The notes: generated from the sequence alone by a model not told the origin. A DNA stretch of 64,000 nucleotides from Prochlorococcus marinus str. MIT 1013 (GCF_027359395.1 NZ_CP114778.1:124001-188000); one strand, 5' to 3'; positions 1 to 7,957 are shown, counted from the first letter of the stretch. Program-made: numbers and translations.

Positions 1-82
1 CTCTTTTCAGTATCGGTCGGTCTGGTATCTCAGATCTTTCTTAAAGAGAACGAGGAGTTGTTTCTATGAAATATCACTTGTC

Positions 83-331
83 ATGTCACTCACTACTATT
101 AAGTACACAATCAAACCTGACGGAAATGTAGAAGAAGAAGTTCAAGGAGTAGTAGGTCACGCTTGTCAACGAATTACTAAGTCAATTGAGGATGAGGTAG
201 GAGATGTTGTTAGTCGTGATCATTTGGCATCATTCTTTGTGACGGATTCAAATCCAACTGAAACAAACATACAAAACCTTGAAGAGGAAGACTGGCGTGG
301 ATGCTGTAATTCTTGGGAGTGTGCTATTTAA
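83..331 (+). CDS. DUF2997-like small protein
   Basis: An 82-residue soluble protein of unknown function. The first 45 residues (TIKYTIKPDGNVEEEVQG, then a conserved Cys and a TKSIEDEVG stretch) fit my memory of the DUF2997 family, short proteins frequent in cyanobacteria. The C-terminal tail is acidic and ends with three cysteines in the segment DWRGCCNSWEC, which could bind a metal or form a disulfide; that is inference. A purine-rich GAGGAG lies at 52-57, about 25 bases before this ATG and much closer to another ATG at 66, which opens only a 21-codon frame. The start at 83 is kept because the family homology begins there. Confidence 0.6.
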   Translation: MSLTTIKYTIKPDGNVEEEVQGVVGHACQRITKSIEDEVGDVVSRDHLASFFVTDSNPTETNIQNLEEEDWRGCCNSWECAI

Positions 332-475
332 TTCCGTTCATCATAGAAACTCTTTGCATGCCAATAGGGGGGTTGAAAGTTCTTATCTCATTAAGTGGTT
401 TTGGCGATTAGTTGGTCTTCAGACTTGATTTAAAAGTGTTTACATTCCATCATTATTCTTAGTATAATTAGATAC

Positions 476-934
476 TTTTCCACAATTGAAGGTTTTTGAT
501 CTCAACTTTTAAATAAATCAAAAACAAGAAAAAATCCATTAGAAACTTGCAGAATAAAATTTGAAAGGTCAATTGCTTAAAGCCATTTTTTAGTTTTTTG
601 ATTTAAATTTTACAAGAAGAAAATTCAAGCTTATGAGTGGAGCTGATTTCTTGAAATTAAGTGACTCAGGCTGGTTTAATGAAAGAATATTCAATAGCAG
701 ATCCTTTTGCTGGGCGTATATATTCCTAAAAGATTGAATAACGAATAAGTCAGCTAATGTTTATTTGTCCTTATCAATCTCTTTGATGAGTCTTAAAAAA
801 AATCTAATATCATTCATAAGATAATCTAATCAATCAATCTTTAAGCCCTTTCTTAAGAGTAAATCATTTGTTTTCAACATGTTTTCCACAGGATAAAAAC
901 AATAATTCCTTTGCTGGTGTACTTCAGTGGAAAA
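476..934. promoter_or_regulatory. Cluster of DnaA-box-like nonamers in a gene-free gap
   Basis: The gap 332-1056 holds no convincing gene; only a 34-codon frame at 633-737 is open. Within it are two exact TTTTCCACA nonamers (476-484 and 882-890), one with a single change (TTTTCAACA, 871-879) and one near-match on the other strand (TTTTCCACT read on minus, 926-934). TTTTCCACA is the DnaA box consensus known for cyanobacteria. Three of the four lie within 64 bases in very AT-rich DNA. No dnaA or dnaN is next to it, so an origin role is unsupported; a DnaA-regulated or DnaA-titrating site is a more modest reading. Confidence 0.3.
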
Positions 935-1004
935 TCCTAAAAAAAGTACTTTTTATTGTCATTTTATATACAAGCTACTATTTGTATTTATTTTTCTATT
1001 GACA

Positions 1005-1036
1005 CCCTTCCCTCCAAAGGGGTCTCATCATGAGAC
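1005..1036 (+). promoter_or_regulatory. Two small adjacent hairpins upstream of the DUF2811 pair
   Basis: CCCTT (1005-1009) pairs with AAGGG (1017-1021), and directly after it GTCTCA (1022-1027) pairs with TGAGAC (1031-1036) around a TCA loop. No T-run follows, so a terminator is unlikely. The pair sits 20 bases before the first possible ATG of the DUF2811 gene and may be part of its leader or an operator. Confidence 0.3.
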
Positions 1037-1056
1037 AAGGTTAGATTAGATTTTTC

Positions 1057-1407
1057 ATGCTCCTTGACTTGCGATTGGAAAAACTGATAGATGGGGGTTC
1101 ACAAGGAAATTATTTAATGCAAAGTTCAACGGTAGAAGCGATTCAATCAAAAAAAATAGATCAGCAAAACAGTATTTCTATTAATGATCAAAATGAGTCA
1201 ATAGTTAGTTTCATAGAAGATGTACCTGTCTATCTAAATGACGCAATGAGAAAATATCTAGATGAGCATCCAAACTGGGATCAACATCGATTAATGCAAG
1301 CAGCGATCTCTGGTTACCTTTTGGAAAAAGGTGTTACATCACTAGAAATGAGACGTTTTTACACTCAAAGTATGTTGTCCAAAAAAACCATGAGAGGAAA
1401 CATATGA
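1057..1407 (+). CDS. DUF2811 family protein, upstream copy
   Basis: The C-terminal 65 residues (VSFIEDVPVYLNDAM, then DEHPNWDQHRLMQAAISGYLL) fit the DUF2811 family, a small cyanobacterial family of unknown function. The pattern of an amphipathic helix plus a NWDQ turn and a second helix is seen here. The N-terminal 50 residues have no family match and are polar, so translation may really start at the ATG at 1117. The stop codon overlaps the start of the next gene (ATGA at 1404-1407), which is also DUF2811, so the two are probably translated together and arose by tandem duplication. No catalytic residues are visible. Confidence 0.65.
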   Translation: MLLDLRLEKLIDGGSQGNYLMQSSTVEAIQSKKIDQQNSISINDQNESIVSFIEDVPVYLNDAMRKYLDEHPNWDQHRLMQAAISGYLLEKGVTSLEMRRFYTQSMLSKKTMRGNI

Positions 1408-1598
1408 GCTTAGAGACAGAGATCCCTGAGATTCTTTTTACAGAGATGAAAGATTTTATTGAATTAAGTTCTGACCTTGATAGAAAAAAATTTATAAATT
1501 CTGCTTTAACAGATTTTTTATTTCAGAATGGATGTCAAGTTAAACATCTTAGAGAAAGCTATTTGAAATATCTTCTTAATCATTCTCCTAAACTTTAA
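1404..1598 (+). CDS. DUF2811 family protein, downstream copy
   Basis: A 64-residue protein matching the same family as the gene it overlaps by four bases. Shared features are an ETEIPEIL/FIEDVPVYL-type opening, an alcohol- and charge-rich helix, and an LTDFLFQNG / SGYLLEKGV segment followed by the LRESYLKYL / MRRFYTQSM helix. It is shorter than the upstream copy and lacks its N-terminal tail. The pair could form a heteromer; that is inference from the coupling. It is followed by a gap of about 550 bases that holds only a possible broken gene and one 28-codon frame. Confidence 0.65.
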   Translation: MSLETEIPEILFTEMKDFIELSSDLDRKKFINSALTDFLFQNGCQVKHLRESYLKYLLNHSPKL

Positions 1599-1737
1599 TT
1601 TTTAAATTCAATTTTTTACTTTCGTAGCTCATATCAAAAACTCAATCAGTTTTCAAACCTAAACAAATACAGAAAACGTCACATATACCTCTTGAATCAG
1701 CAAAATAACTACTTCAGTAGAGACTTAATTATTTTTC

Positions 1738-1862
1738 TTATTTAGTATTTTCCTCTTCAACAGGCTTCGCCTCTTCAGCGGAATTAATTTCTTTTAGAAA
1801 CTCAGAGAGTTTTGAAAAATCCCCTTTAGGAATTCAATGATTTTCTGTAGTAAGTCTTTCAT
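1738..1862 (-). pseudogene. Possible frameshifted small gene
   Basis: Read on the minus strand, an ATG at 1862 opens MKDLLQKIIEFLKG, then goes out of frame. The reading frame that continues the pattern after the run CCTAAAGGGGATTTTTC gives GDFSKLSEFLKEINSAEEA and ends EEENTK at the TAA at 1738. The total of 125 bases is one base short of a multiple of three, so a single-base loss in the A/G/T runs would explain it. The two parts together make a sensible helical, acidic-tailed protein of 41 residues. Programmed frameshifting or pure chance are the alternatives. Confidence 0.3.
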
Positions 1863-1966
1863 ATGAAAATTCCCTATCGAATATCGAGGGAAATAAAGCT
1901 TCATACAAATAAAAACATTTATAAATTACTTGGTCTCTCGCAACTAATACTCAAAAATTGGAGGAA

Positions 1967-2053
1967 ATGAATAAGCCTTTTAACTCTAGAGGAAATACCC
2001 GGGCGTTAAGACGGATTTACATCACCTATAAAGATCACTTAAAACAAACTTAA
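1967..2053 (+). CDS. Putative 28-residue basic peptide with strong ribosome binding site
   Basis: The frame opens with ATG directly behind GGAGGAA (1960-1966), one of the best Shine-Dalgarno matches in this region, though its spacing is tight. The peptide is MNKPFNSRGNTRALRR followed by IYITYKDHLKQT, with a net positive charge and no membrane segment. It is too short to compare with a family. A 13-base piece inside it (2021-2033) recurs at 2436-2448. Confidence 0.3.
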   Translation: MNKPFNSRGNTRALRRIYITYKDHLKQT

Positions 2054-2148
2054 GACGAACAACTTTGAGACTAATTACTTCCAAAGTAATTAAACCTTGT
2101 ATATGAGAGCGAATTACAAATCTCTCAGCAAAACTCCTAAAAAAAACA

Positions 2149-2361
2149 ATGAAAAAACAAAAGTCATCTCCAAAAGATTTTTTTACATCCAATATCACGA
2201 ACAAAAGGGTACTAACTCAAAACAATAAGGAAATAACTGCGACTATAGCGAGAAGAGAACATCTTCTCAGGGAATTAAAAGAAACCAATTTAATATTGCA
2301 TCACTTAATGAGTCAACTTAAATTAGATGAAGAATTCAAGAAGCTATACAAGGCTTATTAG
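2149..2361 (+). CDS. Hypothetical protein, helical and basic
   Basis: A 70-residue protein I do not recognise. The first 30 residues are Lys/Thr/Asn-rich and probably disordered. Residues 31-68 form a likely amphipathic helix with leucines at regular spacing (LLRELKETNLILHHLMSQLKL broken over 33-53), suggesting a short coiled coil. An overlapping 60-codon frame on the other strand is considered a shadow. No operon partner is obvious. Confidence 0.4.
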   Translation: MKKQKSSPKDFFTSNITNKRVLTQNNKEITATIARREHLLRELKETNLILHHLMSQLKLDEEFKKLYKAY

Positions 2362-2379
2362 CTACTTCTTTATTTACCA

Positions 2380-2600
2380 CCTGCGATATTCCTGTTGGAT
2401 CTATTCTAGATGGTCCTACCACATTTTCGTCTTAGATCACCTATAAAGCATCCTTCTATGCAGTCTGCTTGGTAGCCTCTTTGTCGCTTTGAGTGGTTTG
2501 TGATCCGTCCTGGCACCCTCTCAGATACTCATGCTTGCCTCTCACTCTTTTGGTTAGCCCCTATGGGGGTGATTTGTCTTTGGTCTATATGTAAAAAGGC
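2380..2600. other. GC-richer non-coding segment with a terminator-like hairpin, possible structured RNA or repeat
   Basis: This gap has no ORF but is visibly richer in G and C than its surroundings, which in AT-rich genomes often marks structured RNA. A CCCC (2558-2561) / GGGG (2565-2568) hairpin with a TAT loop lies near its right end. It also carries ATCACCTATAAAG (2436-2448), a second copy of a 13-mer seen at 2021-2033. Strand is not clear. A decayed gene or a multi-copy genomic repeat are other possibilities. Confidence 0.3.
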
Positions 2601-2679
2601 CAAATAAATTTCTGGAAAAATTCTATAGACATTTATTTGATAACCAAGAGAATTAATCCAAACTTAGGAAACAACTCTC

Positions 2680-2961
2680 ATGTGCCTTGAAGAAGAATCC
2701 TTTGAGATGGTTCTTAGCGAATATAGAAGCATGGATAGAGAGGAGCTAAAGGCCAATATCGATTATTGGGAAGAAGCAGCAGAGTGGTCTCATCAATTGC
2801 AAATTTTAGATATCGCGAAACAGGAACTAGAGCGAAGGAATAAAGAAAGGGAGGAACAAATAGAACTTCTAACTAAATCTCTTTCATCATCATCAAGACT
2901 TGGAAGATGGATCTCTAGTGGAAAAGCAGTTGTTCAGAAATTTGTTGAGTTGAAGTTTTGA
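2680..2961 (+). CDS. Hypothetical protein with coiled-coil segment
   Basis: A 93-residue acidic protein of unknown function. Residues 8-65 are strongly helical and charged (EYRSMDREELKANIDYWEEA, then QELERRNKEREEQIELL), typical of a coiled coil. The C-terminal 25 residues (Ser-run, GRWISSGKAVVQKFVEL) are different, with a basic amphipathic helix. I see no signal peptide and no membrane segment. The ATG at 2680 is the first in frame. It stands alone between two gaps. Confidence 0.45.
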   Translation: MCLEEESFEMVLSEYRSMDREELKANIDYWEEAAEWSHQLQILDIAKQELERRNKEREEQIELLTKSLSSSSRLGRWISSGKAVVQKFVELKF

Positions 2962-3151
2962 TTCATGTTTCTATCTTGCTAAATAAAAGCGACAAAGTAC
3001 TTTAAATTCAGATGCATTGAGTTTTGCCAATGTATTTATTGAGGATTATGTCCATCAATAATTTTTTGAATAGTTTCTAAACGATTTTTAAAAAGCTTGT
3101 TGTCCGATCTCAATATTTCCAATTCAGCTTTGGACTTTATATAAAACTAGA

Positions 3152-3502
3152 TTAAAGTGTTAAACCTTTAGCTTTACGGACTTTTCGTAGAAGCTCGTGA
3201 TCTTCTCTTGCTCTTTGATCAAGAATTGCTATGTCTCTTCTTGCTTTTTGATCAACTTTTTGAATATCTTCCCTTGCTCTCTGATCAAGAAGTGCTATGT
3301 CTTTTCTTGCCCTTTGATCGATGTTCTCAAGATCGGCTCTAGCTCGTTGATCAACATTCTCTAAATCGATCTTTGCTCTTTCTACCATGCTCGCCATTGA
3401 GTCAACCATCATTGATAAAGCTGCGGGGACCTGCTTCCCAGAAGTTGAAAAAGGGGACTTTTCATTAAGACTAATACCAGTGTTTGCTTTATTCGAAGCC
3501 AT
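3152..3502 (-). CDS. Protein of tandem 11-residue (hendecad) repeats
   Basis: A 116-residue protein of unknown function. After a Ser/Asn-rich N-terminus and a Met-rich helix (residues 30-40), it consists of five near-identical 11-residue units of the type DQRAR-x-D-[IL]-x-x-[LIV] (residues 51-61, 62-72, 73-83, 84-94, 95-105). A degenerate unit (40-50, VERAKIDLENV) precedes them and a basic one (106-116) follows. At DNA level this is a 33-bp repeat. Eleven-residue periodicity is known to give a right-handed or near-straight coiled coil, so a rod or oligomeriser is likely; that is inference. It stands alone. Confidence 0.55.
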   Translation of the reverse strand: MASNKANTGISLNEKSPFSTSGKQVPAALSMMVDSMASMVERAKIDLENVDQRARADLENIDQRARKDIALLDQRAREDIQKVDQKARRDIAILDQRAREDHELLRKVRKAKGLTL

Positions 3503-3807
3503 AGGTTTGATTAAATAGGCTCCTTCAAATAGAAGCCATCTTCTTTATTTTTCTATTATCTCTTTTTATTAGCCCAACAAATAAAAATCTTCAGAAGGAA
3601 AACGAGATGTAATAGAAAATTTGATAATTTTACCTGAAAAGCCAATTTTTTCATGTTTTAGCTCTGTCTATCTTTCATGAATTCTTGATTTTTAGGGCCA
3701 TTTATGAGGTAATGATATTCCTATTTATTAGGTGAATTGAGACTTTTCAAATCCTTATATATATTATGATAAGTTCAACATATGATTTCTAATGTAATTT
3801 ATTTGTA

Positions 3808-4032
3808 TTAATAATATTTTCCTTTGGGATATAGTCTCGCTATTCTTTTCTTTTGAGTTTCTTTCTCTAACTGTTTTCGTTTTTTATCCTTATAGGAATC
3901 ATTACCTTGATTAAGTCTGAAAAAGACAAAATAGAACATAATCCCTGTGAAAATTAATCCTATAAATAAAACCCAAAAGCCAATTAACCCTGTAGGAGAT
4001 AAGTAATGAAAATCGAAAGAAGTATTTCTCAT
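3808..4032 (-). CDS. Hypothetical single-pass membrane protein
   Basis: A 74-residue protein with one hydrophobic segment at about residues 14-37 (GLIGFWVLFIGLIFTGIMF) and a strongly basic C-terminal half (DKKRKQLEKETQKKR), so the tail probably lies in the cytoplasm. No family is recognised. It is isolated, with AT-rich gaps on both sides. Confidence 0.45.
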   Translation of the reverse strand: MRNTSFDFHYLSPTGLIGFWVLFIGLIFTGIMFYFVFFRLNQGNDSYKDKKRKQLEKETQKKRIARLYPKGKYY

Positions 4033-4220
4033 TTTTATTCTATGAAAACCAATTCACCTATCTTATCTAAAAAGATTATAAAATAATTGAATTGCATTGT
4101 TTGATTCAGTCCTGTAAATTATGCTTTAAATCTAAATGGCTTTAGTCTATGAATGAGAATTTTTACGCATTAACACATGAATAAAATTAATTAGAATTAG
4201 TTTTATTATTTTAATTTGAA

Positions 4221-4355
4221 ATGGAAGAGACACATAACTATGCAATGAATCTTGTCGTCCCAATAATGGGAATTGCTCCATTGCTAATGCTTTTTATATT
4301 GAAAGGAGAGAAAAAATCAAAGATTACAAAAAACTGGACTAGATCGACGAACTAG
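4221..4355 (+). CDS. Small membrane protein, 44 residues
   Basis: A short frame with an acidic N-terminus (MEETHNYAMN), one hydrophobic span (LVVPIMGIAPLLMLFIL, residues 11-27) and a basic tail (KGEKKSKITKNWTRSTN). This arrangement is typical of true small single-pass proteins with the C-terminus inside. No family is recognised and no ribosome binding site is clear. It is the first of several microprotein candidates in 4.2-5.9 kb. Confidence 0.45.
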   Translation: MEETHNYAMNLVVPIMGIAPLLMLFILKGEKKSKITKNWTRSTN

Positions 4356-5095
4356 AATTAAGATAAGTAAAATTAAAATATTTTTTCAAATTATTTCTAG
4401 AAATATTTACCAATAAAACTTCGTTTTTTATAATAGTTTCATTTTTAATTACTATTTATTAGTAGTTATTTATGCAACCTTAAAATAAACTTTTAGGTAT
4501 TTCTCACTTTTAAGATGGTTTATTTTCATAAGAGCACGTCATACAATAAAAATGAATTTGACCAAAAAATTAAACTTGAAGGAATGATTGTTCGGTAATT
4601 ACACACGATATTCGTTTGTTTTCGCTATATTGTTACTTATTAACTTAAGAATTTAGATTTTTTTAAGTTTTAACAACTAATTTAACAATACCCTCAAATG
4701 CAAAAAAACAAAACACAGCAATTTTCAAAATTTTTTTTAAAAGATACAAAATCTAAACCACAAGAAAATCATAGCGAAAAAACTGATCTTAAATGAATTA
4801 TCCCTTTCATTGTTCGATTAAATTCTCTATCAATACTTATACTCATATTTTTATATCTTTCTTAAGGTTCACATAGTTGAAAACTTATTATTTCTAGATT
4901 TAATTTTTCTTATTAGATGATTTAAATGCATGTCAATTTTCTCTTGATAATTTGAGGCGGTAAAAATTAGCCTCAAAAAGTAGTAATTATTTAATGTAAT
5001 TAATACCTATACAATATTCAAAAGTAAAAATAATATTAAAAATATCTTTTCTGATTAAAACCATGCTAAACGTAGCATAGTTTTATTGGAGGGAC
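4356..5095. other. Long AT-rich gap with one hairpin and only doubtful micro-ORFs
   Basis: No gene of normal size is open here. Two short frames exist, 4515-4598 (27 codons) and 4698-4796 (32 codons, Lys/Gln-rich), neither with a ribosome binding site or recognisable content. A hairpin with 8-bp arms (TTTGAGGC at 4951-4958, GCCTCAAA at 4970-4977) stands out; it is not followed by a long T-run on either strand. Confidence 0.4.
5063..5078. promoter_or_regulatory. Small hairpin just upstream of the 59-residue gene
   Basis: ATGCTA (5063-5068) pairs with TAGCAT (5073-5078) around AACG. It is followed by AGTTTTATT and then the strong ribosome binding site of the next gene, so it could be an operator or a weak terminator of something upstream. 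Confidence 0.25.
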
Positions 5096-5275
5096 ATGAA
5101 CAAACCCATTCAACGAAAAACTACATTAAAGTGGAGTTCCGATGGGGAGCTATCTTCAATTGATATGGCTAGGATTCTTGAACTCCTATCACATAAGGAA
5201 TTAACACAATGTGTGTTAGCTTGTGATGCAAATAAAAAATCTTCAGAGATACTATTTCATTTAAAAGATCGATAA
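5096..5275 (+). CDS. Hypothetical 59-residue soluble protein
   Basis: An ATG at 5096 is preceded by TTGGAGGGAC (5086-5095), a strong Shine-Dalgarno sequence, which is rare in this window and supports translation. The protein begins MNKPIQRKTTLKWSSDG and continues with a helical segment containing two cysteines (LTQCVLACDA, residues 37-45) and a basic C-terminus. There is no membrane segment and no recognised family. Confidence 0.5.
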   Translation: MNKPIQRKTTLKWSSDGELSSIDMARILELLSHKELTQCVLACDANKKSSEILFHLKDR

Positions 5276-5363
5276 TAAGTGCATTTACCTAAAAAAGTTT
5301 TGTTAATTCATCAAGAAATATAGAGTGTTTAATAGTATGTTTAGTTACTAATAAATTAAAAAT

Positions 5364-5510
5364 ATGAAAACAGCACAAGATAGATATTTTGAATGTTTAG
5401 AAGTTTGTATAGAGGATGAGCAGGGAAAGTCCTGTCGCCAGGTATGTGCACCTATATTAAACGATGATCCCTCTGATCATCCTACAGTGCCAATAATGAG
5501 TAATAAGTAA
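5364..5510 (+). CDS. Small protein with two CxxxC motifs
   Basis: A 48-residue acidic protein. Four cysteines are arranged as two C-x3-C pairs (C11/C15 and C24/C28), spaced so that two short helices could bring them together as in helical-hairpin disulfide proteins or a small metal site. That structural idea is inference. The N-terminus is MKTAQDRYFECLEVC and the tail is rich in Pro and Asp. No family is recognised; it lies 88 bases after the previous microprotein on the same strand. Confidence 0.45.
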   Translation: MKTAQDRYFECLEVCIEDEQGKSCRQVCAPILNDDPSDHPTVPIMSNK

Positions 5511-5705
5511 TATTTAATTTTAAAATTGAGAATCTTCTTTCAATAATGATATAGATTAATATTATTTTTATTTTGTAGGATAAAATTTAATAATACATTT
5601 TTTAATTTTCAAACCAATCATTTAATATGTTAATAGTCACTTTTTTGATTGGGACTCCTAATCAAGTTTAAAATTAGTTAAGATTAAATCAAATATTTAT
5701 GAATC

Positions 5706-5864
5706 ATGGATACCCCTATCAATCATATTAATTTATTCAATGCTATCCTCGCTCTATACGTAATAGGCTATCAACTTTCGATTTGCTTGGACTGGAGTTG
5801 GATCCCAATGAATAAAGAGGATTATCAACTTCCATATCAAGACAAGTGGAGCAAAGTTAGTTAG
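5706..5864 (+). CDS. Small membrane protein, 52 residues
   Basis: The frame encodes a polar start (MDTPINHINLFN), one hydrophobic span (AILALYVIGYQLSICL, residues 13-28) and a Trp/Tyr/Lys-rich tail (DWSWIPMNKEDYQLPYQD). The overlapping ATG at 5699 leads quickly to a stop, so 5706 is the likely start. I do not recognise a family. Confidence 0.4.
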   Translation: MDTPINHINLFNAILALYVIGYQLSICLDWSWIPMNKEDYQLPYQDKWSKVS

Positions 5865-6011
5865 GAAATATTTAATTAATAAGCATTTCTATTAGTAAAT
5901 ACACAAAAGCCTTGATTCTGTAGTTAATTGAAATTATCTAAATTTATTGGTTAAATATTTTATAATTTTGATTATATTACATTTCTGAAGAGTTACATAC
6001 TCTTTCAAATC

Positions 6012-6188
6012 TCATATGTTCTGAACTACATGAAACAAACCAAATGAATATCCGCCAATAAGTATCCATCCAAGAATTGCTGAAATTATCGTAGATCTTC
6101 TGTTGTGCCTTCTAATTGCATTCTCTATCATTTCATTTACATCATCTCTATTAATTAGATTTGTTGATTTTGGATTGGTAGAAGTCAT
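6012..6188 (-). CDS. Small C-terminal-anchored membrane protein
   Basis: The open frame begins at 6245, but the first 19 residues look like untranslated DNA. The internal ATG at 6188 gives a 58-residue protein, MTSTNPKSTNLINRDD, then an Asn/Arg-rich amphipathic stretch (MIENAIRRHNRR), then one hydrophobic segment to the C-terminus (TIISAILGWILIGGYSFGLF). Tail-anchored arrangement is seen directly; function is unknown. A 71-codon frame that overlaps it in another phase is rejected as a shadow. Confidence 0.4.
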   Translation of the reverse strand: MTSTNPKSTNLINRDDVNEMIENAIRRHNRRSTIISAILGWILIGGYSFGLFHVVQNI

Positions 6189-6245
6189 TTGTTTTATGTA
6201 AATTTGATGCTTTGAGACTCTGTTACTAAATCTCTTGTTGAACAA

Positions 6246-6910
6246 ATTCCTTTCGAATTGAATTTGTTTGAAAAAGCAGTGGGAGCCATGTTTATTAGGT
6301 GTCGTTGATCAAAACTAATAATCGATGGCAGAGAGGAGGATAAGTCTTGTATGTAAATATTTGTTAAGACTATAATGGATTTTTCCTGAAGTTGTGTAGG
6401 TAAAATCACTTTAATTTGTTTTTGTCAGCTTCTTGAGTCTCTACTTTTAGATTTTGAACGTTCCAATAATTTCTTTTGTTTCGCACAAAGAGTCTTAATT
6501 GTTTTTGTTTTTTGAAGGCTGTTATAAATTAGATTAGATATTTAATTTTATTTTCTTCTGTATTTTATTCTCTTTTGTTTAATATCTTCGTTCCTAACTA
6601 GTTTTTCTATCTACAAACTGGACTGGCTAATCTAATCTCCTTTTGTATCAGCTTAAAAAATGTATTAATATAAGTAGAACTATATATATTAAAAGTCTTT
6701 AATAGAAATATCACAAGTTCTAAAAGATATAAGTTATTAAACAATTTCTCAACATATAAGAGATTAAATTAGATCCAATAAGATCTAGGATAAATAGAAA
6801 TGGTATTATTTATATAAAAAAAGAAATGTAAAAATCAATTATTCATCTCTTAAATCACCTTTTTTTATTTGTTTTCGTTATTATCTTTTTCATTCTTTTC
6901 TAAGAGTTTT
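6246..6910. other. AT-rich gap without a gene
   Basis: Apart from a doubtful 71-codon minus frame reaching to 6409, which overlaps the preceding gene and has no protein-like pattern, I see no gene, RNA or repeat here. The stretch 6660-6830 is almost pure A and T. Confidence 0.5.
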
Positions 6911-7318
6911 CTAGTTAGAAAAGAATATGAAGCTTGATGTCTTTCCTTCCATTCTTTGTGTTCTTGTATCTGTTTTTTTCAACTTTTCAAGACTTTCTTT
7001 CTCTTCTGGGTAAAACCTCTCTAAGTATTCAGGGCTTAAATTTATATTACCTTCAAATTCATAAACCATCTCCTCGAATGACTCGCATATTCCTAGTATA
7101 TCTGCCATGAAATCCTCAAATTCATCAATATTTATTTCTTGAAGGACTTTTCTTAATTTACTTTGACTGGATTCTTCTGGTTCCCATTCTTTTTTTAATA
7201 CATGAAGCAGATTGAGTTGGCCAATCCTATCTAGATGATCCCACTTGGAGGCATCATCGGCTGAGTAAAAATACGAGCCATCCCCTGATTGATAGAATTT
7301 GGCTCTTTCTTTATCCAT
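6911..7318 (-). CDS. Hypothetical acidic soluble protein
   Basis: A 135-residue protein of unknown function. It begins MDKERAKFYQSGDGSYFYS and holds an acidic helical middle (SSQSKLRKVLQEINIDEFEDF) and a Glu-rich stretch (FYPEEKESLEKLKK). There is no signal peptide and no membrane segment. It is separated from its neighbours by more than 200 bases on both sides, so it is probably transcribed alone. The regular content and length make it a likely real gene. Confidence 0.5.
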   Translation of the reverse strand: MDKERAKFYQSGDGSYFYSADDASKWDHLDRIGQLNLLHVLKKEWEPEESSQSKLRKVLQEINIDEFEDFMADILGICESFEEMVYEFEGNINLSPEYLERFYPEEKESLEKLKKTDTRTQRMEGKTSSFIFFSN

Positions 7319-7555
7319 TGATATTCAAAGGGAAATGTATTAAATCATCTTTATCAGGCTTACTGTGGTAAAACATTCGATTAACTCTATTTATCAAAAA
7401 AATTGAATTTTAGTAAGGTATCAACACTTTGTTATGTTTTGTCAGTATTAGGATAGCATTTGTTTTGACAACTTTCTATTTTTTTGATTATTTTTAGATT
7501 TAATATTTATTTTCTGGAAATATTTATATTACATTCAGAAGTATAAATTATATTT

Positions 7556-7957
7556 TTAATCAAAGAAATCTAATGGAAAAGGACCAATAGTTTTCGAAGT
7601 CAATGAATTATCATAATTTTGACAACTGATTAATATCCCTTCACCTAAACCGTATTCAATTCTAGCGTGTATTTCTCCAGTTTTTTGATTCGCTTTTAAG
7701 AATATTGGACCATCGGAGCTCGGGGTTGTACAACATTTCATCTTATTGTATTCAAACTTTTTTTCTATTCTTCTAATCGCTTTGATTCCTTTTATTAATG
7801 AAGGGGCCATAACTCCTATAGTCAACCAATCTGAATTATTAATAATATTTGTAAGTTCATATAAAAGCAATTTTGACTGTTCTTTACTTAGTTTAGGAGC
7901 AGATCTAAACTTATCAAGATCTTTCAATTTAGATATATCATTAACGTTTATTGACAT
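7556..7957 (-). CDS. DUF1824 family protein
   Basis: A 133-residue protein whose overall pattern fits DUF1824, a cyanobacterial and plastid-lineage family of unknown function. An N-terminal helical part (KLKDLDKFRSAPKLSKEQSK), the segment WLTIGVMAPSLIKGIKAI, then GPIFLKANQKTGEIHARIEY and the ending GILISCQ...GPFPLDFFD correspond to family landmarks as I remember them. The last two blocks are the most telling. It is soluble, stands alone, and has no visible catalytic motif. Confidence 0.65.
   Translation of the reverse strand: MSINVNDISKLKDLDKFRSAPKLSKEQSKLLLYELTNIINNSDWLTIGVMAPSLIKGIKAIRRIEKKFEYNKMKCCTTPSSDGPIFLKANQKTGEIHARIEYGLGEGILISCQNYDNSLTSKTIGPFPLDFFD

Noticed and set aside
2022-2204. 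60-codon minus frame over the start of the gene at 2149
   Set aside because: Hydrophobic and Phe-rich as expected for the complement of Lys/Asn-rich coding DNA; no start signal.
3036-3122. Short minus frame with coiled-coil text after the hendecad gene
   Set aside because: It begins with TTG only, is 28 codons, has a stop just upstream, and could be a decayed tail; too little support for a gene call.
6194-6409. 71-codon minus frame overlapping the small membrane gene
   Set aside because: It overlaps a better supported frame in another phase, and its composition has no protein-like pattern.
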